The notes under the pieces are model-generated. The model was not told the DNA's origin. It did not search any database and was given only the letters and a program-made list of their open reading frames with translations. A stretch of DNA of 64,000 nt from Marchantia polymorpha subsp. ruderalis (lineage: Eukaryota; Streptophyta; Marchantiopsida; Marchantiales; Marchantiaceae): contig AP031351.1 of NCBI GenBank assembly GCA_037833965.1, positions 8,506,501 to 8,570,500 on the forward strand, in the 5' to 3' direction. Within the stretch, counting starts at the first letter, position 1. Each line of letters starts with the position of its first letter. The translations under genes were made by a program, and so were the position numbers. Below, piece by piece: positions 12,601 through 24,056 of the stretch.

Positions 12601-14061
12601 GGAAAATCTGATGGGTCTTACGGAAGCTGAAGCTAAGAAAGTGAATGACGAGACTTTGGTCGCTTTGTGTAACCCCAAGGGCATGAATGATGTGGAAGGA
12701 AAAGAGGAGGGCAGTGTATTGGACTCCACAAGTGATAGAAGCAAGGATAATGTTGAAGGAGAGCAGGAAGAAACAGAAGAGGAGGAATCACGGATTCTCA
12801 AGGATCTGTTTGAGGCAAATGGCATTCATGTAAGTTTCAGCACGGTCGGTTGTGGTCATGGATATTGCTACTCTCTTGTCATTGGTAACAAGTTAGACAG
12901 CATCACTTCAGGTTGAGCAATCACTCTTTCTCGTAGAGCAATATGAACTCTTGAATGACCTGTGCCATCTCTTTGAGCCTGTGTAACTAAATATGTGTGC
13001 GTATAATCTTTGTTTGGATACAGTCCGCAATGGATCATGATGCTATCCTGGGCGTGAGTGAGACAGAGAAGGCGAGGGTTGATATCGAAGCAGATAGAGT
13101 TGCCAAGCGTGCTGCAGACGCAATAAGGCAATCCAGAATGATTCGAGCTAGTGATGACGTAGCAGTTCCGACCTGGACCGGCAGACATGGAGAGGCCGGA
13201 GCCCCATCCAATGTGAGACGGAAGTTCGGTTCCACTACAAACTCCCGATTGGTGGCCAGATCAACAGCAGTGACAGTCAGTAGTGCGCAGACTGGTAGCG
13301 TACTAAATGTTCGTACCGATGTTAGCAGCAATGCAAGGTTTTCAGCGGGTGTCGCAGCTGGAAGTGGAGTTGGGAGAGCCTTGACCTCCAGTGATGTACT
13401 TAACCGAATGCGAGAACGCAACATGGGTGCTATAGGTGCGGGCATGGAAAGTGCAGGACCTCGTTCGCAGGTGTCAACCTCTTCTCTGGTGGCGAACAGG
13501 TTTGGGAGAGGCTCAGCGCCAAGAGGAGGACTATCTTTTCAAACCCCACCTTTGGGTAGGGTTTTGACGAGCTCCTCTCTTGCACAGCAGAATGTTCAAC
13601 CTTCAAGTGGGAGAGGTTCTGCTTCTCCAAATGGACCAGGTGTAAATGCTTCAGCAACTCAGATCGGCGCTGGACAAGGTTCACCTGTGAGAACGCTTGC
13701 AAGTCGAAGCGGTCAGATTCCTGTTGGTGGGAGCCCTATCAGGACCATAGGTAGAATGACGCCTGGTACTCAAAATTCCCCTCTCTCATCCACAGGTGGA
13801 AGAGAAGGAGCGAACTCCTCCAACCCAATTACAGATTCTACCCAGTTACCACCTGAGAGTGAACAACTCTTGTCTCAGATTAAAATATACTTAGAGCAGA
13901 ACCAGGGTTCTGTCCCTTCCGCTGTTATAGCTAATCACTTCAAGAATCTTATACCACCCAAAGATTTCCCTTTGTTTAGACGTCTTCTGAGGGTAGTAGC
14001 CACCTTAGCGCAAGGAGATGGTGAATGTTCTATGTGGACCTTAAAACCAAAACCTACGTAG
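9629..14061 (+). CDS. CSB/ERCC6-type SWI2/SNF2 DNA-repair ATPase (CHR8-like)
   Basis: Two exons, 9629-12829 and 13024-14061, join in phase 0 (CAT|gtaagt ... cag|TCC) to give 1412 residues. The N-terminus carries coiled or basic segments and bipartite basic stretches that could be nuclear signals. The ATPase core shows motif I GDEMGLGKT (461-469), motif II DEGH (621-624), TGAPIQN (649-655), LLRRMK, KICNHPDLLERE, VGGLGTNLTGANRV and motif VI QARERAWRIGQ (907-917). An acidic insert (about 537-566) splits the first lobe. Exon 2 supplies the conserved ADAIRQSRM, VPTWTGR and RRKFGSTTNSRL blocks and a C-terminal winged-helix-like region ending in SMWTLKPKPT. By family knowledge CSB recognises RNA polymerase II stalled at DNA lesions and starts transcription-coupled repair in the nucleus. 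It is longer than I recall for Arabidopsis CHR8, mostly through a Ser/Gly-rich linker. All catalytic motifs are intact. Confidence 0.95.
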
Positions 14062-17000
14062 TCAACAACCTACTAGATTTTGATTGCAAGCTCCACATGG
14101 AGATGTAAAGATCTAATTAAATTCTCTTCACTACGTCAAGCTTTTGTTGGTTTGACATGTAAGGGAGTCTCTTCTTCTCTTTTGAGATATATGTAGGAAA
14201 CAGCATTAAAGTAGTGAAAGGGGAACATTTTCTCTGTGGACCATGTGCTTCTACAACGCCGTCTGTTCCTACTGTATTGCGACTATTCTATGAAGGCCGT
14301 CTACACCAGAATCAAAATAGGCAGCGCAGGTAAGAGTTTGTTTGAAGCATTTGTAAACTCATGAGCGGTCATGGCATGGTCATCACTTGCGGGTAGAAGA
14401 GACTGGAATGCCACATGTGTCTCAACGTCATAGAAGAGAAGCGTCTTATTTTATGATGTATTGTTGCAGTAGTTTCCTCTTTCTAAGAAAAATTAATATG
14501 ATAGAGTTTGGGGCACTTTGCAGATTGCTTGCATTGCTGATGTCATTCTTTGCTTCTCTGTTTTGTGTTTGTCAGGTAGTACTTCCTACAACTTGTGTTT
14601 CTGAGTGGAAGTGAGGAACGTGGATAGACGTCATGTCAGATGTCTAAACACATTGAGTTTTCCAATGTGCGGAGACAACATGAGCTTTTGAGATTACAAG
14701 TCCCATGCACAAAATCTTGATCTACGTGCAAGGACTGTATTTAGCTGTTTAATGCGCGCAAAAATTCTCGATGAGAACAGGGTTCATCAACTCACCAGGA
14801 AAACAGTGTCTTATCATCAGCGGACCAGCGTTCACTACGAGGCACACTTTTTCGCATGCTTAAATGTTGATTGAAATTCGACTACAAGTGATGACGGCTG
14901 TTCCTTGGTAAGAAGTCCCAAAAAGCACTCATGATTTTACTTTGTTTCTAATTCCACGTGAGAATTTTGTTTTTGATATATGTTTTCAACTACGCAAGCA
15001 ACAAGTTTTTGTTATTTCTCCTATTTTTGAATTAAAAACTTTTTTCAATGCTTTATGCCTGAAACGTGTCTTCGGTGTGATCAGATTTGTTAGAAGGTGG
15101 AGGTTTCCAGCAAGTGCTTTTCGTTTGAGCTGATTATACTCGGAAGAGAGGTTGAGGGAAAATCGTGGTCAGTCAGCCAGGTAGGCTCTAATTTCAGGAT
15201 ATACGTTTTCAACTCAGTGCTGTTATTTCAACTTTTCTCGGCAAATGGATCTGCTGTAGTGAAACCATTCTCATGAGTTCGTTACATGCAGGGAAGATAT
15301 GTTCAAACCTCATGTCTGCAGTCCCTTCTGATATTCGAAGCCAGCGCTTTTTGTTCGCATTTTGATTCACGATCCAGGAGAGGAATCAATGCCTGCACGG
15401 ACCGAGGAAATTGCAAGTGAAAGTTTTAGCAGATGATGGAGTCACCATCCTGCGAAAACTTACAAGAGTTTCGAGAAGGGATGATGGTTATTTAAGAGAT
15501 TTTCTAAGATTTGGAGACCATTTGACAACTCCTGGCACCTTGAATTTGCAAATCGGATATGGCCGGTTTCTTGTTAGTCGTCCTCAGTTCAGATGGTCAT
15601 CAGCAACTGCACCGTCGGAGATGGAAGATAAAGATGTAAATCGTGTCGAGTTCGTGCAATGAAAAGTCATATAAACCCATAAATTTTTTTCAAGTTGAAG
15701 TTGGGAATGTAGGAGTCCTATTCAATGTTACGACCAATAAAGATAAGACGAAGTCGAGGAACAATGACGTTCTTTAGAAGGTTCAGGATGTTGGATGTAT
15801 GCGAAGTCAATCAGACGTAAATGCGATGGAACAGATCAAGCGTCTGTCTTTCTGTCCGTCAGGCACCTTATCCGCTGTTGTCTGCGGTTTGAAACATCCT
15901 TCCCTTTCTCATTACACCACTTTGATAGACAAATTAATTGAAGTGCGAAACATGGAAAGATGTTTTTGATGTGTCAATTCCGACCAGCTGAATATTTGTC
16001 TTTCAACCATCGCAAGATTTACATACAATTTTTTCGTTTCAAAAGATGTCATCTCGCAATCGTCGCACTCTCTTACATACCACAGCAAAACATATTGAGA
16101 ACGCATATCGTAATGCGTCTATAAACCTTTTCCGCTTGCTTAAAATGCTTGTGCCTGGATTGTGAGACTCACTCTGGGACATGAGTCGGGTTGCATGTCC
16201 GGTCTTCAATGAGCAGTCATCGACGTGTGGGAAGGAAAGGCCATCGAGGTCTATCCAATCATTTGTTCCATGCGTCAGATGGAGTAGATGATGTTCCATG
16301 TCGTAGGTGCTGATGTGCAGTTCATGCACTGGCACCTGGTGGAATACTAAGACCCAGACGTGCGTCAAGAATTGTTCGTCGAGTGAATCTGTCCACCTAC
16401 CCAAATATTAAAATGTACTTAATGCCTCGAGGCATCTTACATACATCCCACTCGGACGTTTTGGTTGTAAAGGCATCTCCCCTTGTTGTCATAACATCGC
16501 AGATCTTTTGACACCCTGAGAGATACCCCGAGGTCTTACACAAGATCCCACCCATATTGCAGCACTTCCCTCCATATCCTCCACGTGCACGAGTCGGATT
16601 AAGAGTCGTCTAGAGCATAGGTACTAAAACGTTCGGGTGCTCTGTGCATGCGCTGGACTGGAGAGTGGCCACTAGATCAGGGCAGCAATGGTCGATTTTA
16701 CTCAAACCATGAAAGCCGACCTGAGCTAAATCAAGGTTGTCTCAGAGCAATTCGAGCTGACATAGTCCGCCCAGTGATGAAGACTGGAAAACAGGAATAC
16801 ACACTTCCATGGCCCAATAATAGGCGAATTAAATCTGTCTCCACAGGAAAGTCATAACAACCTCATTCGTGACACATGATTGGGTGTCGGGAGAGAGGAA
16901 AGGAACGGGTATAGCATTCGAGACTATTTGAGTGTAAAAATACCCAAAGTGAATTGGAGTTACAGTACTTTCATTCTTGACGGCCTTTACCGCGGTGTGA

Positions 17001-18400
17001 CTTTTAGATACAGAGGGCGAGACGCACAACGCACCAAACGCATAGCGATGGGAGAAACAGTTGGAACAGGAGATGTTCTGAATTTCGCTGCTGTTTCCCA
17101 TATTCCATCGTCCCTGTGGCTGTGCAGTATTACTGCTCTATGTTTCTCACGGAGGTATTGGAGGTACGCCTCCCCTCGTTTGTCAACAGACGCACACCGA
17201 TGATGATGATGGTGATGATGATGATGTCTGTCGCCACAGACAGTAAGTAAGGGAGTGAGGGAGGGGGGGAGCGAGTTTGTACATGCAGTACGGTAATCCC
17301 CTCCACTGGTGCTTGCAATGCTGCTCACACGGGGATTTGAAGTGTACGAGAGGATGATGGTGGCCATCAAGTCAACACAATGACCCAGGCAGAGCCGCAG
17401 AGGGTGTGCCGGGGCACAGTGGAACGGGAGGGGGTCATTCCCGTGTCTCATGTCTCATGAGCGCAGGCAGCAACAACGATAGTGGACCTTCCCAAATCCA
17501 ATAGCTAAGCTCGCAACTGAGTTCAGATCGCCTGAATCACTCGCATTCTATTCAGGATCAACTTGACACGGAAGTCTCTTGCGATATCTCGGTGTCATCA
17601 TCCATCCTCCGATGCAACCTGTACCCTGCCACCTGCCCTGCCCTCCGCTTCTCAACCCTGCACGACGTCGGAGAGCGAGGCTTCTCCTGGACTACTGTAT
17701 TTCTTGGCTCATTGCTGCATACGCGAATTAATAGCAGCACCCTGCAGTTTCACTTTTCATCTCCAGCCAAGTACGGCACAGCGTAGTCCCTGTCACGGAA
17801 TTCCTTGATCGATCTGTGCACACGAGAAGCCCCATCTGACTTTTCTTCTCCTGTTGAAAACAGTATCACGGAATCTAGTTTCTTTCATCGCCTTGGACAG
17901 GAGGGAATCCGGATGGTTCCTACAAGACGTTAGGAGTTAAAATTCGACACTTGTATTATACTCCACCGGGCAAGAGGATCCACCTTCTAACTGGAATTGG
18001 AAGCCCTGAAGCAGGCAGGCCTGGGAGATCGTAACTGCAAATTCATGATGCTTTGGATTGGTATCTTCCAGATTCTCCGGGGCAGTTTAGGGCTTGGGAC
18101 ATTCTCTGGGAACTCCACAGGCCTCGAGGCTGGAGGCTCGTTGCATGTACTTCAATATCAAGAGAATTTACGGACAACGCCCTTGACAAACGCCTCGGAG
18201 CAGCTCCCCCTTTCCCTTCCCTTTCCTTCCCTACCCTCCCTCGGTAACTTCACTTTACAAATTTTGCATTTGCTTGTTGCAGGCTCCTGAATTAAGACGT
18301 GCCACAATTCGTAGAACTTGCCCGTCGGGAGCTGTGGGGAGACTGTGACTGTGGTTGAAGGCCACATCACTCTGCATGGTGTCTGGCCACATCAGTCTCC
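14062..18400. other. Intergenic stretch without a supported gene
   Basis: The start is the probable 3' UTR and flank of the CSB gene. An open frame at 15366-15662 (+) has coding-like composition but no recognised domain and starts at a non-ATG codon. A 121-codon minus frame at 16039-16404 is also unrecognised. A GAT/GGT microsatellite lies at 17199-17225 and pyrimidine-rich sequence near 18.2 kb. No tRNA or other RNA gene was identified. Confidence 0.5.
17199..17225. repeat. GAT-type trinucleotide microsatellite
   Basis: GATGATGATGGTGATGATGA-type tract, seen directly. It encodes polyhistidine in one minus frame, which creates spurious open frames there. Confidence 0.9.
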
Positions 18401-20300
18401 TTAAAATTTTGGGGCGAGAAATTTTTCAATATGTCTGTCACATAGTCAGGATGTACATAGTTCATTCTCTTCATTGTTTACACCGAAAGATTTTAAGTGA
18501 TTGAACTGACGGGATTTCCACCAACAATTTTGCATAAAATCTCAAATCCGTGAATCTCAATTAGCTTTTCGAATTCTAGACGTGAGCATCATGAGCATTA
18601 TGTCATGCCAAACACATGTGTTCACAGAACATTCCCTAAACCCTAATCACAGAGATATACACTTCTTTCTGCAACAGCAGATTTGATGCAAGGGCTACTG
18701 CAATTAAGTTCATATACATTTACAGATATCAATCAAATACACATTTATTGACAAAAACTGAATCTAATGTCTGTTCACATGTTTTTTGTAAAATGAACAC
18801 TCACAATATGAATGATGTGCACTCATGATAGTAATAGTTTTCATCAATCCTTCAATAGCTTTGACCAAAATTATTTTAATGTGAAGGGTCTGAAGTAGTT
18901 CGTTTTCAAAACGTTAAAAAAAATCGGATGTGAACAGAACGGTTCAACACTGATGAATTTTTATACAGGAATAGATGTCTTGTGCAGTAAAATTGTCCGG
19001 CATCGACTACCTCTCATGTCATGTTGTGCCAATCGTGTCAATGTTTAATACGTGCAGTTGTTGAAAGCTATAAGAGGTTGGATAATATTCTCTGTGTTCA
19101 AAGGCCGACCATCCTCCCTAAGGTAAAAAAGAGACGCAAGTACACTTCTCCAACTTGACTACATACAACTTAATGTTATGATTCCATTTCCATGTTGATA
19201 ATTTTCTTCATTTATTTCTATTCATTTTTCCTTTCATCCATACCCTTGCTCGCCTCTGTAGAGCAACATTTTTTTCCCGGACATTTGGACAGAGTATGAT
19301 AATATTTTGCTACAGCAAACTACAATATTTTGGTTGATAAAATTTTGATAAAAGAGATCCACAACTTTGACAAGATAAGCTCTCCTTACTGTGATCTATA
19401 AAAGAACGCATTTGTAACACTACTTCCAAATGATATCTAACAGCTTCAAGCCTAGATATATGTGAAGAAATAGGGTCAAAACAAACCTCAAGCGTTCAGG
19501 CAGTCCCGTAGAAGGGTCTTCTGCGTTCCATAAGGCCGAGTGTCAGTGCCCTGGAAAAATTCGCTGAGTCGTTGCATTTGTTTCTAGAAGCTTTGGTGCA
19601 CAATGAGAGATTCCTATTTACTGCCTTCAGCCGTAAATCTGGTTTCGGTCCCACCAAAACAATCCATATCAAAGTCTATGGGAATGGGTGAGAAGAATTC
19701 AATTTTATGGGAGAGATTCCGGTCCCGTAGTTTTCAATTGGACCTGTTTTGGATGCTCCCACTGCGAACAGCAGTGGTGCTGATCTTTGCGCTACTAAAG
19801 CCATAGGGCATATCCGCTTGACATAAGCTGACAATTTTTGAGTGCCAATTAGAGAAGGCATGGGGCAGTGGACTCCGAGTGGGTGGTAGATCCTGAGTTA
19901 TATTCAGGGCTTTTGCATGGTTTCATGAAAGGTCACTTTGCAGACCTTGGGGATTTAATGCGTAAGATCCATTAGAGTCCACGTTGAAGCAAGTTTAAAA
20001 TGTGCATCTGACTTGAAGGGCTGGACCGGGTAGATGAAGCCCTCCTCCTGTCTGACGTTAGAAATATTCGTCCTTCCTTGTGGCTGGCTCGCTGGCTGGC
20101 TGGAGGTGACATGGGACCTTGATGGGTGGATTGGAGTGTCGCCAGCCATCTTCCTCGCAATGTCCGGAACCATTCTGCACCCTCGTCATGGCATGTCGTT
20201 GGCTTTTCACAATCAACCACCGCCCTTGCGAGATAAAATATTCACCCTCACGACTTTCTAAAGAAATGCGTCCGGCCGTGACATTTGTCAATGGATATAA
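18401..20300. other. Moderately AT-rich intergenic stretch
   Basis: Stops are frequent on both strands and no family was recognised. A short telomere-type motif lies at 18634-18646. The open frames at 19603-19806 (+) and 19676-19861 (-) overlap and carry no motif. Confidence 0.5.
18634..18646. repeat. Telobox-like CCCTAAACCCTAA
   Basis: Nearly two plant telomere units, also matching the AAACCCTAA telobox seen in many plant promoters. No adjacent gene was identified that it could regulate, so its role is unclear. Confidence 0.6.
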
Positions 20301-23300
20301 TCTCTAGACTAGATGTCGTCGGTCCAGATGGGTTGCGGATTCGTGGAGATGTGACACGGGCAAAAAGGTGGGACGAAACCCAACATACGACTCGCAGCGC
20401 GGTAAATCCCACCAATTGTCCACTCGGCCGACTTGCAAATTGTCTCCCTTCTCATCCGAAAAGTCATCGTCATTGCACTCTTCGATCCGAAAAACGTCAT
20501 GCACAGAATCACGCGGATATCAGGCGCAGCGAGGGTCAAGCAGCAGCAAAGAGACTATCGGTCGAGGTCCTCGTTCCACTCCCCGAACGGGAGTCGTCGG
20601 CGATGGAGGCTCGACCTCGAGGGCAGGCCAGACGGTGAACGAGCAGGAGAAGGGCGAGCAGCAGTGCCCGCCGTCGTCGTCGTCGTCCCTCGTCCTCCTC
20701 CTCGTCCTCCTCCTCATGCTGACCCGATCCCGCACAAGAGAGGCAAGGCGCGTACATGGAGCGTGGAGCGTGGAACGTTGGACTGCAAGAAAGCGCGGCC
20801 ACTGGAGCGGGCTTCCAGTAAACAGAGACGCTCCCCGGTCACGGACCTTGTGCGTTCTGCTGCTGCTGCCTGCTTACCGGCTCGAGGCACCAACCGGTGC
20901 CCGGGCCGGGCAATTATAGGCTAATGTGACAATAAGGATATGTTTATTTACGCTAATCGAAACCAACTAATATTGCAGGAAGGATGGGACGACCCCATCG
21001 AGTCGTACAGGGTTGAATCCAAAGGGTCGGATGGGGCAGGCCCCATTTACGCTAATCCTATCATCACCTTACCCTAACCGCTTATCGGGGCAGGAAAGGA
21101 CAAACATATGCATTCGGGCCCATAATTACCCACAATCCAAAGTGGAAGCGCCCGAGTCCCACCCTGTTCCATGCTTTAATATTCAATAATTGATTCTTTA
21201 CATACGAATTAATATTTAATTGGGTCTTTGCGTAAGAACAGTCAAAGGGGGTGTGTGTGTGTGGGTGTCTGTTTGTTCTGCTGTTGGTCGCTACAGGGCC
21301 AGCCAAGGCCGCAAGCTGTTGGCTATACGGGGAGCTTAACTTTGCTCTAAGTCGCCCTTAGTGTAAGCCATTGATTTCGGGCCCTGAAGATGGAAGTCTT
21401 GCTTACAGTAGAGTAGTGACCTCCTCTGAGGCAGGGGGGCGGAGTTAGAGGATTGTCGTGCCTCCAGGCTCGGTTTGCCTGCCTGTAGAGCTACAGACGG
21501 CACCGTCGGAGTCCGGCCCTGCGAGGACTGTTCGTCCCTTTGACTTGCGTTGGCACGATAAGTCACTATCTCTGTTTTTCGAGAGGGTTTATTCATGAGG
21601 ACAAGAGGAAGTCCAAGTTCGTCTGCGTTCTCCTTTGCACTTGGACTTCTATTCAAGATTCCCCTCGGAGAATTACTTTACACTACAGTACGTGACATTT
21701 ATTTCTCCTCGCTCCCCACGGATTCCTTCCGCGGTCGGGCCGCCATCTCCACGTCCGTCCTCCGCCTAGCTGTCGGTCACGCTCCCGACGAATGCCAGAG
21801 AAAATCTCCTCCGAGACATCGTGACGCAGACTCGAGTCGCAGGGCAAACTGCTGCCTTTCGGAGCCGTGATGTCAATCATTTCGCTCCCGATCTGCTTCA
21901 GCGCGTCGCGTTTGATACTCGCGCCGCTTTACACGTCGCACCGGTGCTTGCATGTCCGCATGCAGACCGGTCCAAACCGGCACGCCTCGATCCGAAGACG
22001 ACATCCGTCCGAGTCTGTGAGAGGAACGGAGCTGAACGGAACGGAGCGGAGCGCGAAGTTGCGTCTGAGTCGGGACAGTGGAGTACAAACCTGATCGGGA
22101 TAGAGGACGACGCGCCGAGGGACTCCTGGAGCGGGGTGACTTAGAAGAAGGAGGAAGAGGTTAAGGGGAGATGGTGGTCGAGTCAAAGAGTGTAATCCGC
22201 GCGGATGAACATGGGTAAAAACAGACAGGTTTAATCTTACCCTGCAAAGATATTGCGACCGTACGTGGTGGTGACTAGCCACTCAGATCCAGAGCCCTGG
22301 CCCTCGCGTGGCCTAACCCCATACCCATACCCTACCGAACCCTACCCTCAGCCATGCCATACCGACTGCGCCCAGGAGAGGCCACGTCACCGCACCGCCG
22401 AGGGCGAAGGTCCCAGCAATAGGAAGATTCGCAATTACGATCGCTCGATGCGCGATCGGACGGTCCAGAAGCACGCGACGACACGATAAAATAAGCGACC
22501 GCTTTGGCAGGAGCATCTGGAGTTATGGAGAGGGGGCCCTATCCGAGGAGAGGTGAGCACCTCGACGCAGGGTCGCGGCCGAAATCCCGTCCCTTGTTCA
22601 GCGGAGGAAGAATCGCGGGAGTCAGTGGGAGGATCCGATGGGTCGAGAGGAGGAGCGACAAAGAGACCGGCTGACCGAGGAACGGACCGGTCGAGCAAGT
22701 GTAAACGTAGGCCGGGGCCGCGAGCAAGAGGACAGCACAGAGAATCTAGGATGATGTCGAGGTGGCATCGCGCCGGGAAGGCAGATACTTAAGCCACGCG
22801 TCGGGGCCAGTCCGAGTGTGGCTGGGTCTGTTTGGTAGAAGAACACGAAAGACGAAGACGGTCACTCACGCTTCCGTCCACCGCGGTCGCCGTGTGAACG
22901 AACGGACGGGCATCAGCGCACCACTCCATCGCACTTTCCACGAACGAACGGACGGCCCGATCGCCCCCATCTTCGTCCTCTTTCTTGAACTCCGCTCCCC
23001 CGCCCCCCTTCTTCCCCCCCGGATAGATCGATGTTTCGTCGTCGTCCCGCTGGCAGTCTGACGCTCGAGCCCTCGAGAAATTCATAGTCGATGCTCAGCC
23101 TTCTTTCGGATTCTTCCTCGTCGCTGTCTCTCTGTCCCTCGCTCGCTCTCTGCTGCTTTTGCTAGACCCGGGTCGCTGGGTCGTACATGGCCTTGGCAGT
23201 TCTTGTGGTAGGAGAACGAGCACGAGCACGAGCGCCAGCCACCACCGGAGCCGGTTGCAGAAGACGACGAGAAGAGAGGCCCACGAGGTCGACGTCGCCA

Positions 23301-24056
23301 CGTTTCTTTTGTCTCTCGTCGACGGCGCAATGGTGAGACCACGAGCCTGTGCGTGAGTGAGTGCGACACTGAGAGGGAGAGAGAGAGAGAGAGGGAGGGA
23401 GGCAGTTTGTTTCTTGGTTGTTGGTGTAGACGGACGAGGAAGAGGAAGGAGGAGGAGGAGGAGGAGATCTCGGTGTGAGGTCGAGTGGCTGGATTTCTCG
23501 GCTCCGGGCGCACGGGTCGTGGCGGTAGAGTATGAGACGAAGGTCGATGTCAGACGCTTCTCCTCCTCCCCTCGAGGGCGGCCACCCCAGGACGATACGT
23601 GTGCCTTGCGGATGAGCGAATTTGTTTTCGTAGGCTGCGGTCGACGAAGACATCTCCGGCGCGAGCCTTTGTTTGTTTGGTAATGGTAGCTCAGGTCTCG
23701 GGTTAGAGCAACGACGGCGAGGAAGCAAGCCGGCCCTTCCCCGTGCACCGCACCATCAGCGTCTTTCAGACGGCAGACTGATCACTTTCAAGAAGCAAAT
23801 ACTGCACCACTTCTTCTTTCGAGACCTTGCCGATTCTGCGGGGAACTGGCAGTTTTGCGTGGACCGAGTCCGAACTAGAGACGGAGGGAGAGCTGAGGTG
23901 GGATTGGACGTCGAGGTCTTTGGAAAAAAATGATGGAAATAGATAGATTTTAGGGTGAGAATTGGACTATTTGAGGAACAGCAGTAGCTGCTGCCTTCTG
24001 TCACAACTGAAAAGGTCTGCGGTGGGGGTTGAGGGTCGATTGAACGATTATCAGAC
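20301..24056 (+). promoter_or_regulatory. GC-rich region including the GUN1 promoter and leader
   Basis: GC-rich sequence containing TCG/TCC triplet tracts (about 20.66-20.72 kb), a GT tract near 21.25 kb, degenerate CCCTA/CCATA repeats at 22312-22349, a GA tract at 23371-23400 and a GGA tract at 23441-23466. The many overlapping open frames on both strands are Ser/Arg/Pro-rich low-complexity shadows. The final 1-1.3 kb is probably the long purine-rich 5' leader of GUN1. The earlier part may hold a promoter or non-coding transcript, but nothing is identifiable. Confidence 0.4.

Noticed and set aside
20368..20924. Two overlapping plus-strand frames of 163-183 codons
   Set aside because: Both are Ser/Arg-rich products of TCG/TCC triplet tracts in GC-rich leader-like DNA, have competing frames on both strands, and show no domain.
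23082..23748. Long minus and plus frames (up to 217 codons) before GUN1
   Set aside because: They arise from GA and GGA tracts in the probable GUN1 leader; polyLeu/Ser composition with no motif.
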